Assembly (NCBI GenBank): GCA_021234155.1
Contig: JAJEKV010000017.1
Location: 9,305,525 to 9,369,524, forward strand
Direction: 5' to 3'
DNA from: Isoetes taiwanensis
Taxonomy: Eukaryota > Streptophyta > Lycopodiopsida > Isoetales > Isoetaceae
Length of the DNA stretch: 64,000 nucleotides
Made by a program: the position numbers and the translations under genes. This document shows positions 44,669 through 56,534 of this stretch, one piece after another; within the stretch, counting starts at the first letter, position 1; each line of letters begins with the position of its first letter. Below the pieces are notes generated by a model. It was not told where the DNA came from and did not search any database. It worked only from the letters and a program-made list of their open reading frames with translations.

Positions 44669-47600
44669 ATGCATACCCATTTGGCGGGCCTGATTAAAGA
44701 GGCATCCCTTTCAGTGAAGAGCCTTCAGCGTGTTATTAGTTTGGTAGAACAGCTGATAATGTCTACCTGTTGGTCTGATCCTAGAAACAACGGCCAAACT
44801 GATGTAGTGGCAATGGCAAGGGAGAAGCTTGGTGTGTTGGTGGAAAAACATAATGAAGGAGAACAACGCCTCATTGTACATACGTCTGGTTGTAGAATTA
44901 GAAAAGAGAAGCAAAATGCAAGGCCAAATTGTCTCTCTATTCAGGGTTTATCAAGTCCCATACTTTGTTGGAGCAATTGTGACAACTTAGAGTGGGCTGT
45001 CCCAGGGGTTTCATGTTTGGCAGCATTTATTTCTCCTGTTGCTGAGATCAGCTCTGGGAATAAGAGTCAAGTGGTATCTTTTTGTCAGACTTTCTATTCA
45101 GCGCTTATTAGGTTTTTCCCGACTAACAGTTTGGCAAATACGGCAAACAGTAAGAAGGAAGAGTTCATAAAACAGAAACAGCATACATTTTGCTGCAAAG
45201 GATGCATGCAATCTGAAATGCCATCACAACATAAATTAGTGGTAAAACCCGTTTTAGGGTTTTTCTTACAGGTTTTTCCTCAACATCCTCTACTCGCAGA
45301 GACTCGAGAACGAAATAGCTTACACGTCTCTACATCTGGAAGGGAAGATAATCCGGGCACCAAAGAAGGGAATAATTTCGTAGAAGCAGGAGAGAATGGG
45401 TTGCTAGGAGCAATCATGCAAGATGTATTGTCCTTTAGCAAAATTATTGGTCTCAGTAAGGCTGGAATCCTAGGTTTTGCTAGAGTTCAAGGAGAGCCAG
45501 GTATGATGGAGCAAGTACCCCTAGATGAAAGTGCTAATTCGTCTCTGGCAAGGCAGCAACCTGATCATGTGCTTATTTCAAAAAGGGTATTATCTCGATT
45601 CAATGTTAGACTGCCTAGTATGGAGCTGCCCAACATAGAACAATTGGGCTCTTCTGCATTTTCGGAACTTTTGGAACGTGTTCCTCAGCTAGGGAAGTCT
45701 TCTCAAGATTATCCAGATAAGAAAAAACTTTCTTCAGTTCAAGACTTTTTCAAATATACAGAAGCAGAAGGTAAGGCAGTCATATTTTTTGTTATGGATG
45801 GAAGTTAGGCATCTCAAATGTCACGAAGGAATGTCTTAGAAGTCGTTAATATGCTGTTCATTTTCATTTTTCGTTCATAGGTAGTTTTAGATAGTGGGGC
45901 AGTCACTCACATGTGCATGAGCATTTATTAATGAGGTAAGCACATTGTTTAGGTAAAAGGCTGTTTGAGGAACTTGATAGGGACAAAGATGGCCAGGTTA
46001 CACTTGAGGATCTGGAAATTGCTATGAAGAAACGGCGACTGCCACAACGATATGCACGAGAATTTTTGCAACGCACAAGAAAAAATTGGCTTAAGAAGTC
46101 AATTGGATGGAATGAATTCTTGTCATTGATGGAGCAGAAGGAACCTATGATGCTGCGTGCCTTTACTTCATTAAGCTTGAACAAATCTGGGACCTTACAA
46201 AGAAGTCAAGTTCTAGATTTGTTACAAAATGCAGGGCTTCCAGCGACTGAAGGCAATGCAGCTGCTATGATGCGCTTTCTTGACACGGATACAAAAGGTT
46301 CTATTACTTATGGTCAGTTCCGAAACTTCTTGCTATTACTGCCACCTGAACGACTAGGAGACGATCCTCGGTATGCAATCCAACTTCAATGTCACTACTC
46401 TGGTTTGAGATTTTCGTTTAAAACCTACTGTTTCATTGCCCATATAAATTGGAATTATGTTTCCCAGGATGGTTTGGTTTGAAGCTGCAACAGTTGTGCC
46501 GATGGCTCCTCCAATGGAAATTCATGCTGGAAGTGTTTTGAAGTCAGCTTTGGCTGGGGGTCTATCATGCGCTCTTTCTACTTGTCTGATGCATCCACTT
46601 GATACAATGAAGGCAGGATTTTCTTTAAAGACCAACTGACTGCAGCTTGTTTTGAAAATTTAAGTGTGGGGAAAGTTAGCATGTCTTTGTTTTCAAGACA
46701 CCAGCAAATGACTTATACTGAGAAAAGGAAGATACTTTTTTTTAGCTATTGACATAAGCCATTGTAAGACAAGCTCTGATATTTAGATTGACTATGCAAA
46801 CATGAAAGAGTGCGTGCAGGTTCTTTGTGTATGGTGGGGAAAGATTGGGGCACACTGCTTGGCTTTGTAGATTGTTAGCCAACTTGTGATGACTATCCCA
46901 CCTAATAATATCATGGAATAAAAAAGGGATCCTTTTTAATGTTGCATTGTTGTGGTGCATTATTGGTGTTATTACTATGAGAAGTCAGTTTTTCGTTCCA
47001 TGATTTACCCGAAACAAGCATTTCACTTTTGCTGCCTAGCCTAGAACACAGTATCATACATCTTGCTGAACGGCTCGAAAACCAGCAATCAGAACATTGG
47101 TCTCATGGATGTCATATTATGGATATGCTGCAAGAAAACTCCCGTTGTCCCTTTCTTATGCCACCAGAGAAACCTTGGCTTTATTTCTCTGCTGTATTAC
47201 TATTTTTGCTGTTATAATATAAGATCTGCTGCTAAGAGATTAAGGCTTTTATTCCAAGTATATCACATGTTTCATTGTTTTTTTCGGATTGGAAGTTATT
47301 TGGAGAGATTCAATTGTTTACTTGCTGCTCCAAAATTCAAAGTTTTTTACTTGCTCAGCCCCACAGTCCTATGGGATGTGCCCGAGCAGGAGTGCTCCAA
47401 AAACTGTGTTCATGGCTATCTGAGCAGGTGGGATTATAGATTGCATATGGTTGTATAGGAAGCCATGCATAGAACTTGTAAGGGTAAACAGCCGGCCAAA
47501 ATTGAAGGAATTGTCTTTTACAGCTTTGAATGATTGGATAGAGATGTTTTACACGAGGTAGAAGTATTGGATAGAGATACAAGCAAAAGAATCAAAGCTC

Positions 47601-49738
47601 AATTGCTGTTCCATGAAGAAAGCATGTTGTATGTGATCTTAACCATTACCAATAATCTGGAAGCCGTGCATGGTTTACACACCTTTTTAAACGAATACTA
47701 AACAGATTCACTACAAGCACTATATCATCTCTCTCTGTTCATATTCGCCATATTTAAGGATACGTGGTTTCAGCAGTTCCTGGGAAAGATTAATCATCTA
47801 GGCACAATTCTGACCATTTTTGTGCATGTTATATCAGACAAGGGTACAAGCTTCAACGTTGTCTTTCCCAGAACTCATATCAAATCTACCAAGTATTGGA
47901 ATAAGAGGTTTGTACCGAGGTTCAGTTCCTGCCATTCTTGGTCAATTTGCAAGGTATTCGGTTGTCACGTTTATCCTTCTTTTATCTCCTTTTTCTTTGC
48001 TAATGGCAATTTTCTGTTTTTAGTCACGGATTGCGTACTGGGGTATTTGAATCAAGCAAGCTTTTGTTAACTAATTTTGCACCCACGATTTCACAAATGC
48101 AGGTATGACTATTGCATTTTATATTTAGCTCAAGTGTTAGCACTAATAGCGCAGCGATGACATTACCATAATGAAATCCAAATTGATTTCAAACATGTGT
48201 TGTCCATAGCACCAACTCTATCAGGATGGCCCAACTCTATTAGCCTTTTCTGATGCATGGAGAAGATTGTGTGTGCAAGGATAAATAGTTCAGCAGATTG
48301 AAATACCATGTTTGAGTTTAGGAATATGCTGCCTTGAACTTTTTAGCAGGTAGTGAAGGCCGATTTAGGTTTTCAAGTCTTTCAACGAAAATAGAATCTG
48401 GAATGAGCGTCTGACTTTTTTGTTTTGCCCACAGGGCCAATTAGTTGCGCGTTGTGAATGCTCAACCTTTTGATCCTTAAAATCCTATTTCTGAAGATTT
48501 CTAGGTTATCTTGGCTTGTAGTACATAATGCTAAACCAAATTCCAACATGGCCCATCATTGAACATTGCCCCTCATTCTTGGTTTGACATTTTTATGTAT
48601 CATTAGAGTACTTCTCAATCAAGAAAGCTTGTAACATGAAAAGCTGCAAGTGCACACTGTACGGCTCAGATTAGGATGGAGTATCGGTGGTTCAGAGGCT
48701 GTAAGCAGGCATTCCATAATACTGTGAAAGGCAATTTGTTAAAGTGCCCATTTATCCAAAACCTGTGGAGTAAAGGGTGGATTTGTCCGAAATTTGTTTG
48801 GAAATTCCTGAGACGTCATAGAGTATGTTGGTGGCACTAGCAGATCTTTGCTCTATCGTTTACTTACTGTTGACTCGAGGACTATCTCTTTCCATCCCCA
48901 TTGTTCCATTGGTTTTTGACTGTTGCACTCGCTAATCCCACTTCATTTCTAAACTTTGAAGCAAGTTTCTTGCCATTGAAAATTAATTGATGCAATCTCA
49001 TAATGTCAGGTGAAAGTGTATCAATGGACATTTGAAAGTGAGAGCGCACTCTGTAGTAAATATTGTGTGTTATTTTCAACGACCGTTCTGGAGTCTGAAC
49101 TTGTGCTCTCTTTTTCCCTTTTAGGTCCAGTCTCTAGCATCATTCTGTAGCACAGTCCTGGGAACAGCCATTCGGATTCCTTGTGAAGTCTTAAAGCAGC
49201 GTTTACAGGCTGGTCTTTACACTAGTGTTGGAGAGGCAATTACTGGCACGCTCCAAAATGATGGGTGGAAAGGGTTTTTCCGAGGCACAGAGGCAACACT
49301 TTGTCGAGAGGTACCATTCTATGTGGCTGGAACAATGATTTATGAAGAAACCAAGAAGGCAGGTTTACTATGCTTTATTATACCTGTCATTTGTTTGTTG
49401 ACTGTGTCTTATATTTCTGCTTTTCTTGTTCCCAGATTGTACAGCAGCTTATTAAAAGGGAACTTGAACCATGGGAAACTATCGCAATAGGAGGACTTTC
49501 AGGTGGTCTAGCTGCTGTTTGCACTACCCCATTTGATGTGATGAAGACACGAATGATGACTGCAACCCCGGGTGTTCCCATAACCATGAGTACAATTGCA
49601 GTGAGTATTGTTAGAGAAGAAGGTTTTGTTGCGCTTTTTAAGGGAGCTTTGCCACGGTTCTTCTGGATCGCTCCTCTTGGGGCTATGAATTTTGCAGGAT
49701 ATGAGTTAGCAAAAAGAGCAATGGAAAAGAAAGAATAA
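44669..49738 (+). CDS. SAMTL: Mitochondrial-carrier-family protein with EF-hand region, SAMTL-like
   Basis: Homologue of Arabidopsis SAMTL (At2g35800), a carrier-family protein proposed to move S-adenosylmethionine across an organelle envelope. Seven exons give about 798 residues: 44669-45770, 45953-46370, 46468-46612, 47838-47953, 48024-48102, 49125-49358, 49436-49738. All phases match. The first exon is a long plant-specific N-terminal region without known domains. Exon 2 carries an EF-hand loop (DRDKDGQVTLED) and a degenerate second one (DTDTKGSITYGQ). The carrier part holds three PX(D/E)XX(K/R) signatures: HPLDTMK, IPCEVLKQRLQ and TPFDVMKTRM. It ends GYELAKRAMEKKE, with AATAAA overlapping the stop. 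Introns 3 and 6 appear to use GC-AG splicing. A further 5' exon cannot be excluded. No stop or frameshift was found, so the gene looks intact. Confidence 0.9.
46613..47837 (+). other. SAMTL intron 3, GC-AG type
   Basis: The exon ends ATGAAG and the intron begins GCAGGATTTT. The acceptor is ATATCAG. The expected joint protein (HPLDTMK then TRVQAS) is only produced with this GC donor. No GT nearby keeps the frame. Confidence 0.75.
49359..49435 (+). other. SAMTL intron 6, GC-AG type, 77 bp
   Basis: The exon ends ACCAAGAAG and the intron begins GCAGGTTTAC. The acceptor is TTCCCAG. Using the GT four bases downstream would shift the frame of the following carrier segment (IVQQLIKRELEPWET). Confidence 0.75.
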
Positions 49739-50754
49739 AAAGTTGCAACCAAAATAGTGTACAGAATGCAAAATTTTAAGCTATCATCAAGGACTATATG
49801 TTTGATTCGCTAAAGCTCCCATATAAATCATAGTTTATTATGGCATTGCCATTTCTACGCTGCTGTTGGAAAGTGAGCCAACATGTTGTCTGCTAAACAT
49901 TTAATGGTGGGGCCAATGTCCATCTCAACAACCACAGATTCTACTTTGTTGAATAGCAACGCACACTCGATTTAGGGTTATTTTCTACTATAGTCATAAA
50001 ATACACGGTCACATTGAGATATGACACCGTTTATCACATTGAGATATGACAACGTTTATGACTCCAAATCAAAAAATAAAAAAATACTGACATAGAATTG
50101 AAATTGTTTTTCCACTGTAATGAACGGGAGGTTCAAATTACACCATTATTCTTCCTATATTATAACGTGGAAAAATAGCTGTCTTTTGCGGAGCGGCGCC
50201 GCCACGAGCCTTCTACCCTGCGCTGCATCTGATCATCGGCTTCTACCTAGTAGCTAAGTTTTCAAAGTTTTTGTCTTGTAACATGCCAGATTCCATAGAT
50301 TTTTCAAGTTCTGTTTGTTGGAGATGTGTATGCCTTCAACTTCCGACCTGTATCCTGTTGTAACCAGCGAGATTTTGAGCCAGATTTACAGAGATTGCTG
50401 AAAAAGAGATTTGCAGATTTTGCTCTGTGAACGGTTTTGCAAAGCTCTCTCCGAAATGCGAAACGTGGCTTAAAACCTTCAAAAAGTAATCTATTTTATA
50501 CATCTCAGCTTGCTACATAAATCTGGCAGCACATTTGGGTTAGTTGTGGCAGGCCACATGACAGTAGTTAGGGGACTTCTATATTGGATTGCCTAGCTAA
50601 TTGGAGCAGCTCTTACATCTGGGCCTCCCATCTTAATCGCCCGAGTGGGAAGATTCTTGCTACATATTTAGTTATTATGTCTGATCACATAGAACATTAT
50701 TAGATTCCTCAAAGCAAATCTAATCTAATATGAGAAAATCTCCTGTTTACGCTC

Positions 50755-50776
50755 TTTTTTTTTTTTTTTTTTTTTT
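50755..50776. repeat. Poly(T) tract
   Basis: 22 T's, possibly the A-tail of a minus-strand retro-insertion. No element body or duplication was identified. The interval 49739-51222 has no other feature I can support. Confidence 0.6.
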
Positions 50777-51222
50777 AAGTCTGTGCCAATTGTTGGATTA
50801 GGAGCTGCATTAATACAAATTTCAACTTCATAGGAAGCAGACCAGTTTTTTTGCCTGTCGAATTTTGAAGGAAAATACTCCCGGGGTGCTTAAATACATG
50901 TTATTTTCTCAATCACAATAAGATTCAGGTCTGGTTTCTAGCATTTCCGAATTATGAAAAGTCCTTGAAGTCGCATTTAATTAAAGTGGGTCAGATCCTG
51001 GCGTTTGGGTCTCAAACTCAAAATGGAACTCATACTAAAAAAAAAATATTATTGGATTGAATGCATGTATAGAATTACACATCATACACCAAGAATCGGG
51101 TCACTTATTTTCCTCATAAATATTACAAGCCACGAGTTGAGAAAGTGTTCAAGCTAAATAATTTTATCTACCCTCATACAGTGCTATAGCATGGAGGTTG
51201 CTCATGGCTTTGTCCATCTCCC

Positions 51223-53981
51223 TTAAGTTTTGGGGATCTTGTGGGTCTTGTCCTTTGAAATGTGACAAGTTGGATATGACCATATCATACACTCCACCAA
51301 TTCCCTCCTTTGAGGATCAGCATGATTTGTCCTCCACTTCATCTCCCAGCAGTTGATGTATTGCTCCTTCAAGTTGTCCCTCTTGTGCCTTCCAACGGGC
51401 TCCCAATATTGAACCTGGAATCCAGGATGCAGCTCCTCTCCATCAGCCATAGTGGTGGTAACATCAGAGAGTGCCACCCCTAACCAAATTGGACATTCCT
51501 TGATGCCCTCAAAAGGATCCCATTCAGGAAGATCAAACCACTTTGGCTTTGAGGCCTTGCTTCCCACAAACCACTTGGAGCCATTGTTAGGACCCATGTG
51601 CTTGCTCTATGAGAACCCTCCCATCTAGACTCTGGTAAGAACACGTCTCTCAGCTTCCCCCCGCATGGTTCTTCTGTTTCTAAGCATGTCACAACTTTCT
51701 CCCAATACTTGATTAGGGAGTCCATGTGATTTTTCTTCAGGGTGGAGGTGTGCTTTCCATTTCGAACATCATCCTAGTGCGTTATATAATCCTTGATGCC
51801 CTTCACTAGTTGGCTAAAGTCTTTAACAATCTTGAAGGGAGGAAGTGGTTTTAGGCCTTCTAGGAATAAGAACTTCACCTGTAGCCCCCCTTTGCCACAA
51901 CTCGATTCCTTGTACATGCATCCACAACTTATCACATGGTCTCCACTTATATTGCATGATCGGTATTCCATCCCTGACCCAAAACTTGAACTGAAGTGGC
52001 TTTATGTGTCATGTCAACTGATACTTACCATCTGGCAAGTATCCCTCGACAAATGATTTCCAATCTGCAACCTCATCCATTAAGAAAGCCATTGGGTTGG
52101 GGTCAATGCAGCTCTCAAACACATCCATTAGTTCAGAGAGACTAGTCACGTTTGGTAGAGAAAGTTCCGAAGAATGCATCTATATCATCATGCGTATGCC
52201 CAACCATCGTGAACCCCACCTTCACAATCTTGAATACTCCCACTGTTGTCAAGTATGAGATTGCCCCAAACATCCATCTATTCTTGTTTTCTTTCGAACA
52301 GTTGTCCAATTGAACACATAGCTCCTCTGACAGTTGTTTTCCAAGTAAGGGAAAGTCATCCCAAGTCCTTGTTTCTTTCAACACCTTGGATGTGAGCTCC
52401 TTTATCTGCCTTTGGTAACAGAGCAGTTGATCATCCATCAAAGCCTCAAAAATGAGGGCTGAGAGAGAATACCTCCTCCCTTCTATCGATCCTCTCTCTA
52501 GTATTCTCAAGCACTTGAAAATAGAACTCACATGGAAATATGGATCATCCCTCCATAGATCAAGCACAAAATGACCATAGGTGTTAGTTCCATGCTCCAT
52601 GTGTCAAGACACCCGCCAGACTTACTTTTATCTGAAAAGCGTTTTGACAATGCTTGGGCAAAGGATCTAGCTTTGGCAAGAAAGTCTTGTGTTGGTCCAT
52701 CTTATCCCGAATTATACACAAAAATCTGTCAGGCTGCATCTGAGAAAATGTTCTCCACTGCCAATACAACTGTCTACATGATATTTGGTCCCTTTGGTGA
52801 TCTGCAAATTGCTCCCTGATTGCCATTCTTTCTTTCTCTATTGCAGTTGATGCAAGTGTATCCTTCAATTGAATGCAAGTGTTGCACTTTGAGAATGGCA
52901 TGTGTTGCAAGACACACACGTCTGAGAAGTGAGTTTTCCATAACCTGTTGAAATGTGATTGAGAAAGGGGCCGACCTCCAGTAGTCTCTAGAATGGAATT
53001 GACCTCTTTAAGGCACTCTTTCTAGATGTAATGTTGTGGCAACACCCTTTAGACCACTCGTACACCATGCTCGTTCACCTTCGACTTATGCGGCATAGAT
53101 TGATGCATGTATCTCACAAAGCTCTCAAAGACCGCAATGGCCTTCAAAGTGTTTGCTTTAGGTTTCAAAGTCAATACATTGCCATGCTAGAACAACCTGT
53201 GCCCTTTTTTGACCTGCTCCCAGTATCTGTAAAATTAAGTCTTGTTTACGCCAAGAATCCATCTCAATGCTCTCATACATACCTTCAGGCCCCTCAATTG
53301 ATAAAGTAATATTCCTGTGTTTTCATCATAGCAGGAATTTCTATACGAGAAGTAGATGAAACTAATCGTGTCTTTCTGAAGCTGTCCAATGTATTGGGAC
53401 CTTATTTCCACAAGGTCATCCACACTATACTGGACTGTGCAATCTAGAGTGCAACACTCTTGTCCCCTAATTGCTTCTAGGTAATCTTTGGTTGGTGTCA
53501 TACTTACCGTCCTTTGTAAATATCTGTCACTTCTACCCCATTTGGGCACCCTTTGAAAAATGTAGCGCCTCTTCCTCGTGATCAAAGGATGCTCATCCAC
53601 CACCAAACCTTCCACATTGCCTGGACTGGCCCTTGGGCTATCTACTTCAGTTGGGCCTTCTAGGATCTCACCATTCTTGTGTGTAATATATCTAATTGGC
53701 CATCTTAACTGAGTTTGAGACTCCAACAACCCAGAGCACATAATATAGTCACTGGAGCTCCCATGGGACATGATTGTATCAACTTGGATAAGATGCTTCC
53801 CAAAGCCAACACCAAGATGAACATCTCCCAGCCTTTGATCATTCACACTATCAGATGGATCCATTGTAGTTATGATGCCCTCTGCAAAGAACGTCCCGTT
53901 GCATAGGTGCAACAATAAGCAATCCATCTTCCTCCATTGGAGCCTAGGGCAATGTCCTGTGTTTGGCTTGCTTGGCTCCAT
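51223..53981 (-). pseudogene. Transposase-like protein, DUF7869-type (frameshifted)
   Basis: Read right to left: an N-terminal part (53981 to 53235) ending QLRGLKVCMRALRWILGVNK; the segment FSKCNTCIQLKDTLASTAIE with CNTC and, further on, QPDRFLCIIRDKMDQHKTFLP (52919 to about 52600); then VQLDNCSKENKNRWMFGAI and VKVGFTMVGHTHDDIDAFF (52330 to 52150); then a C-terminal part with DWKSFVEGYLPDGKYQLT and VQYWEPVGRHKRD. The DNC...NKN and GHTH.DID motifs are, to my knowledge, the core of the DUF7869 family, widespread in plants, oomycetes and invertebrates and thought to derive from transposons. Frame changes at about 53230, 52600 and 52140 make it dead. I found no terminal inverted repeats. Confidence 0.6.
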
Positions 53982-54260
53982 TCTGCTTATCTCACATGCT
54001 CCCTAAATGAAAGAAGACACATTATAACCATATAACCATGAATACTACAAAACAATCCTATATTATAAAACTGTGGTGTCGGTCTGTCTGCCCAATTGAC
54101 GGCCGAGATTGTCCCAATGTCGCTCCGCCCCGCCCGACGGCCCAGATTTGTCTTTGTCCCTCCAGCCATCGATGGCTTAGATCGTGCCACGTAGACGTTG
54201 GACAGTTTATGTCTTTTTAAAAAGGCACATTTTTGTTTTTTCAAAAGGGCGCGTTTAGGA

Positions 54261-54283
54261 TTTTTTTTTTTTTTTTTTTTTTT
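54261..54283. repeat. Poly(T) tract, likely tail of a minus-strand retro-insertion
   Basis: 23 T's followed by AAGGTAAGAGTTTGTATTTTC. The wording resembles the tail region of the insertion at 62965. The far end and target duplication were not found. Confidence 0.45.
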
Positions 54284-54671
54284 AAGGTAAGAGTTTGTAT
54301 TTTCTATTGATGAAAAAATTTACAGACAGTCATGCCCAAGACAGAAAAGCACTTCCCATGCTTAACTGCTCAGACTTTAATGACATTTACAAGAAGTAAA
54401 TTCGATGCAATAGCCTTCTCAACATCTTCCCTTCATGAAGGGTACTATAAGAGTTAGCTGCCCTCTTCACTACAAGGTAGATACTAGCAACAGCTTCCTC
54501 AATATCTTCTCCTACATGATGGTACTATTGGAGGCAGACTACTACACAATGAAATTTCGAACACGATGAGAAGCCATTAATTACGTCAAAGTTTTTAAGC
54601 TTAGGATTTTGGTGTGGAAGGAATGAAAGGATTCGAATGTGCCGCCGAGTCTGTTGCTCAGGTGATGGCAG

Positions 54672-55486
54672 TGTTAGAATTTGGAAGGATTATAAGGATA
54701 AGCAGCAGCTTGCAACAGCGTGGCAGGCATTGCATTGCTCGCGCCATCTCGAATGTTGTTGATTGGCAGTAGTTGACAGGTTATTTCGTAATTACACGGA
54801 CTTTCTTATGCAAATCATCCAAATGAACTTGTGGTATTCATAGTTTGGATTTTGTGCAGTATGCTTCTGGGGAGTTGTCTTCGATAATGGTTTGGGATCT
54901 GGATCGTGAGTTACTTGCTTCAAGTATACCTTCTCAAGCTGACAGCTCTATTTCTGCTCTGGTTTGTGATTGATATCAGATTTATCTGACTTAAATTAGG
55001 CGTGCTATTTGATAATACACAATTATTTATATGCATTTGCAGTCGGCATCTTAGTTAAGTTACATGGTGTGCTTTTAGCAGGGGGTGTGGTGACGGTTCT
55101 GGAAGAATATTTGATATGGGAACGCATGAAAGTGGAGCCAGTAATTATCCCATGTCTCATGTTTTGAAGTTTATGTTTCTGTTTCTATCTTGTTTACTGT
55201 AGGTTGATTTGTGGAATGAGGCCCCATGCTCACAGGGTAGTTAGTATTGATTTTCATCCTGGAATGGATATGGGAAAGGTAAGTAAAATACTTTATAAAA
55301 AGGGATATTTCCTTGTGAGGATACTTTTATAAAGATTATGTGATTGCATTGTTGCTCATTATATTGCAGTTTATATCAGCATCTCATGCTGGTGACATCA
55401 AGTTCTTTGATTTGAGAAATTGTAGTGCCCCTTTTCTGAGTATAGATGGTCATAAAGATAATCCGACAGCATTTGCAGTTCATTGA
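54672..55486 (+). pseudogene. RAPTOR1: RAPTOR (TOR-complex subunit) WD40 fragment, introns retained
   Basis: RAPTOR is the substrate-recruiting subunit of the TOR kinase complex. Pieces of its C-terminal WD40 region appear in order: GDGSVRIWKDYKDKQQLATA; VVDWQ, a TAG stop, LTGYF; exon 54860-54961 [20 protein letters not shown]; about 55082-55141 CGDGSGRIFDMG; 55203-55278 CGMRPHAHRVVSIDFHPGMD; and 55370-55486 FISASHAGDIKFFDLRN, ending FAVH and a TGA where the family continues. GT-AG sites are preserved at the introns. The kept introns show a DNA-level duplicate, not a retrocopy. Stops, a frame change near 54760 and missing flanking exons make it a pseudogene. Confidence 0.7.
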
Positions 55487-56454
55487 CATGCATTAGATTG
55501 GCATTAGCATTGGCATATCAGATTCTGTCCTCTGTCATAGTTCCCGGTAGCCATGTGGGCAAATGCAAAAGAATCAAGTCTGCAGAATAAATTCCCTGAT
55601 ATATTGCCTTATTAGGGGAGGTATTATATCAATTTCATATACATTACTAGGGCTCATATGGACTGCCAGTCAGAGCATTAGAAGGATCACATGAAAAGGG
55701 CTGGTACTAGAAGAATCACGCAGAGCACTTTGTTAAGGCAAATCGCCAGGCAGATTGCATGGCTTACAACGACTTACAAAGCTAAAGAAGAAAGGGTTTA
55801 GGGTTGAAGATGAAAAAGGATACAAGCTCTTCTGATTTTGAGATTTGAGCCAATCCAGGTTCTCCAAATCACTGTTTATGCTATGTCCAGAATCTTTGTC
55901 TCTATGCTTATGCATGAACGTTTTGGTGCAAGCTTTTTGCTGGAACATTTGAGTCATTGAAGCATACGGATTTGAATAGTGGCTTGAACGTCTGCATCAA
56001 TAGTTGCCATACAAAATGTCTTCTATGGAATATTTCTACTTCAGTGTGATGGAAGTTCTGATCTGCAGAAGAAATGTAAGGCTTTGTTTCTAACATTTTT
56101 AGCAGGCCGAGCCGAATTTGAAGAAGGGTTCAGTTCTATGCAGCCCGAATTCTTTTATGCTCTATGGAGGTAAACTAGACTTTTGTAATTCTTTACTAAG
56201 ATAGCATAATATTTTCTATTTCGTTTATCCTTTTACATTGCATAATACTGTCTAAAACTACAGGTTACACATTTCAAAAAACAATACCACCAGGGGATGT
56301 TTCTTGCAGGAAAATGAAGACAGAAGAATATTGTTCATATTTTGAAGTTGTCTAACAAAAGCAGCTAATAGGTTTACCAGTATAATATAGGCTGTCTTTA
56401 AGAAGCCCAAGTCTTTAGTAACAATCTTTTGAGCCATGATTTTGTCTTCTAACC

Positions 56455-56534
56455 CATTCTTGCACTGCGACTCGCATGAAACCAACAACATCCCGGGATG
56501 TTGTTGGTTTCATGCGAGTCGCAGTGCAAGAATG
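56455..56534. repeat. Perfect 80-bp palindrome (40-bp arms)
   Basis: The two arms meet without spacer at 56494/56495 (CCC/GGG). The right arm is the start of the large foldback element and the left arm is its exact reverse complement. Confidence 0.9.
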
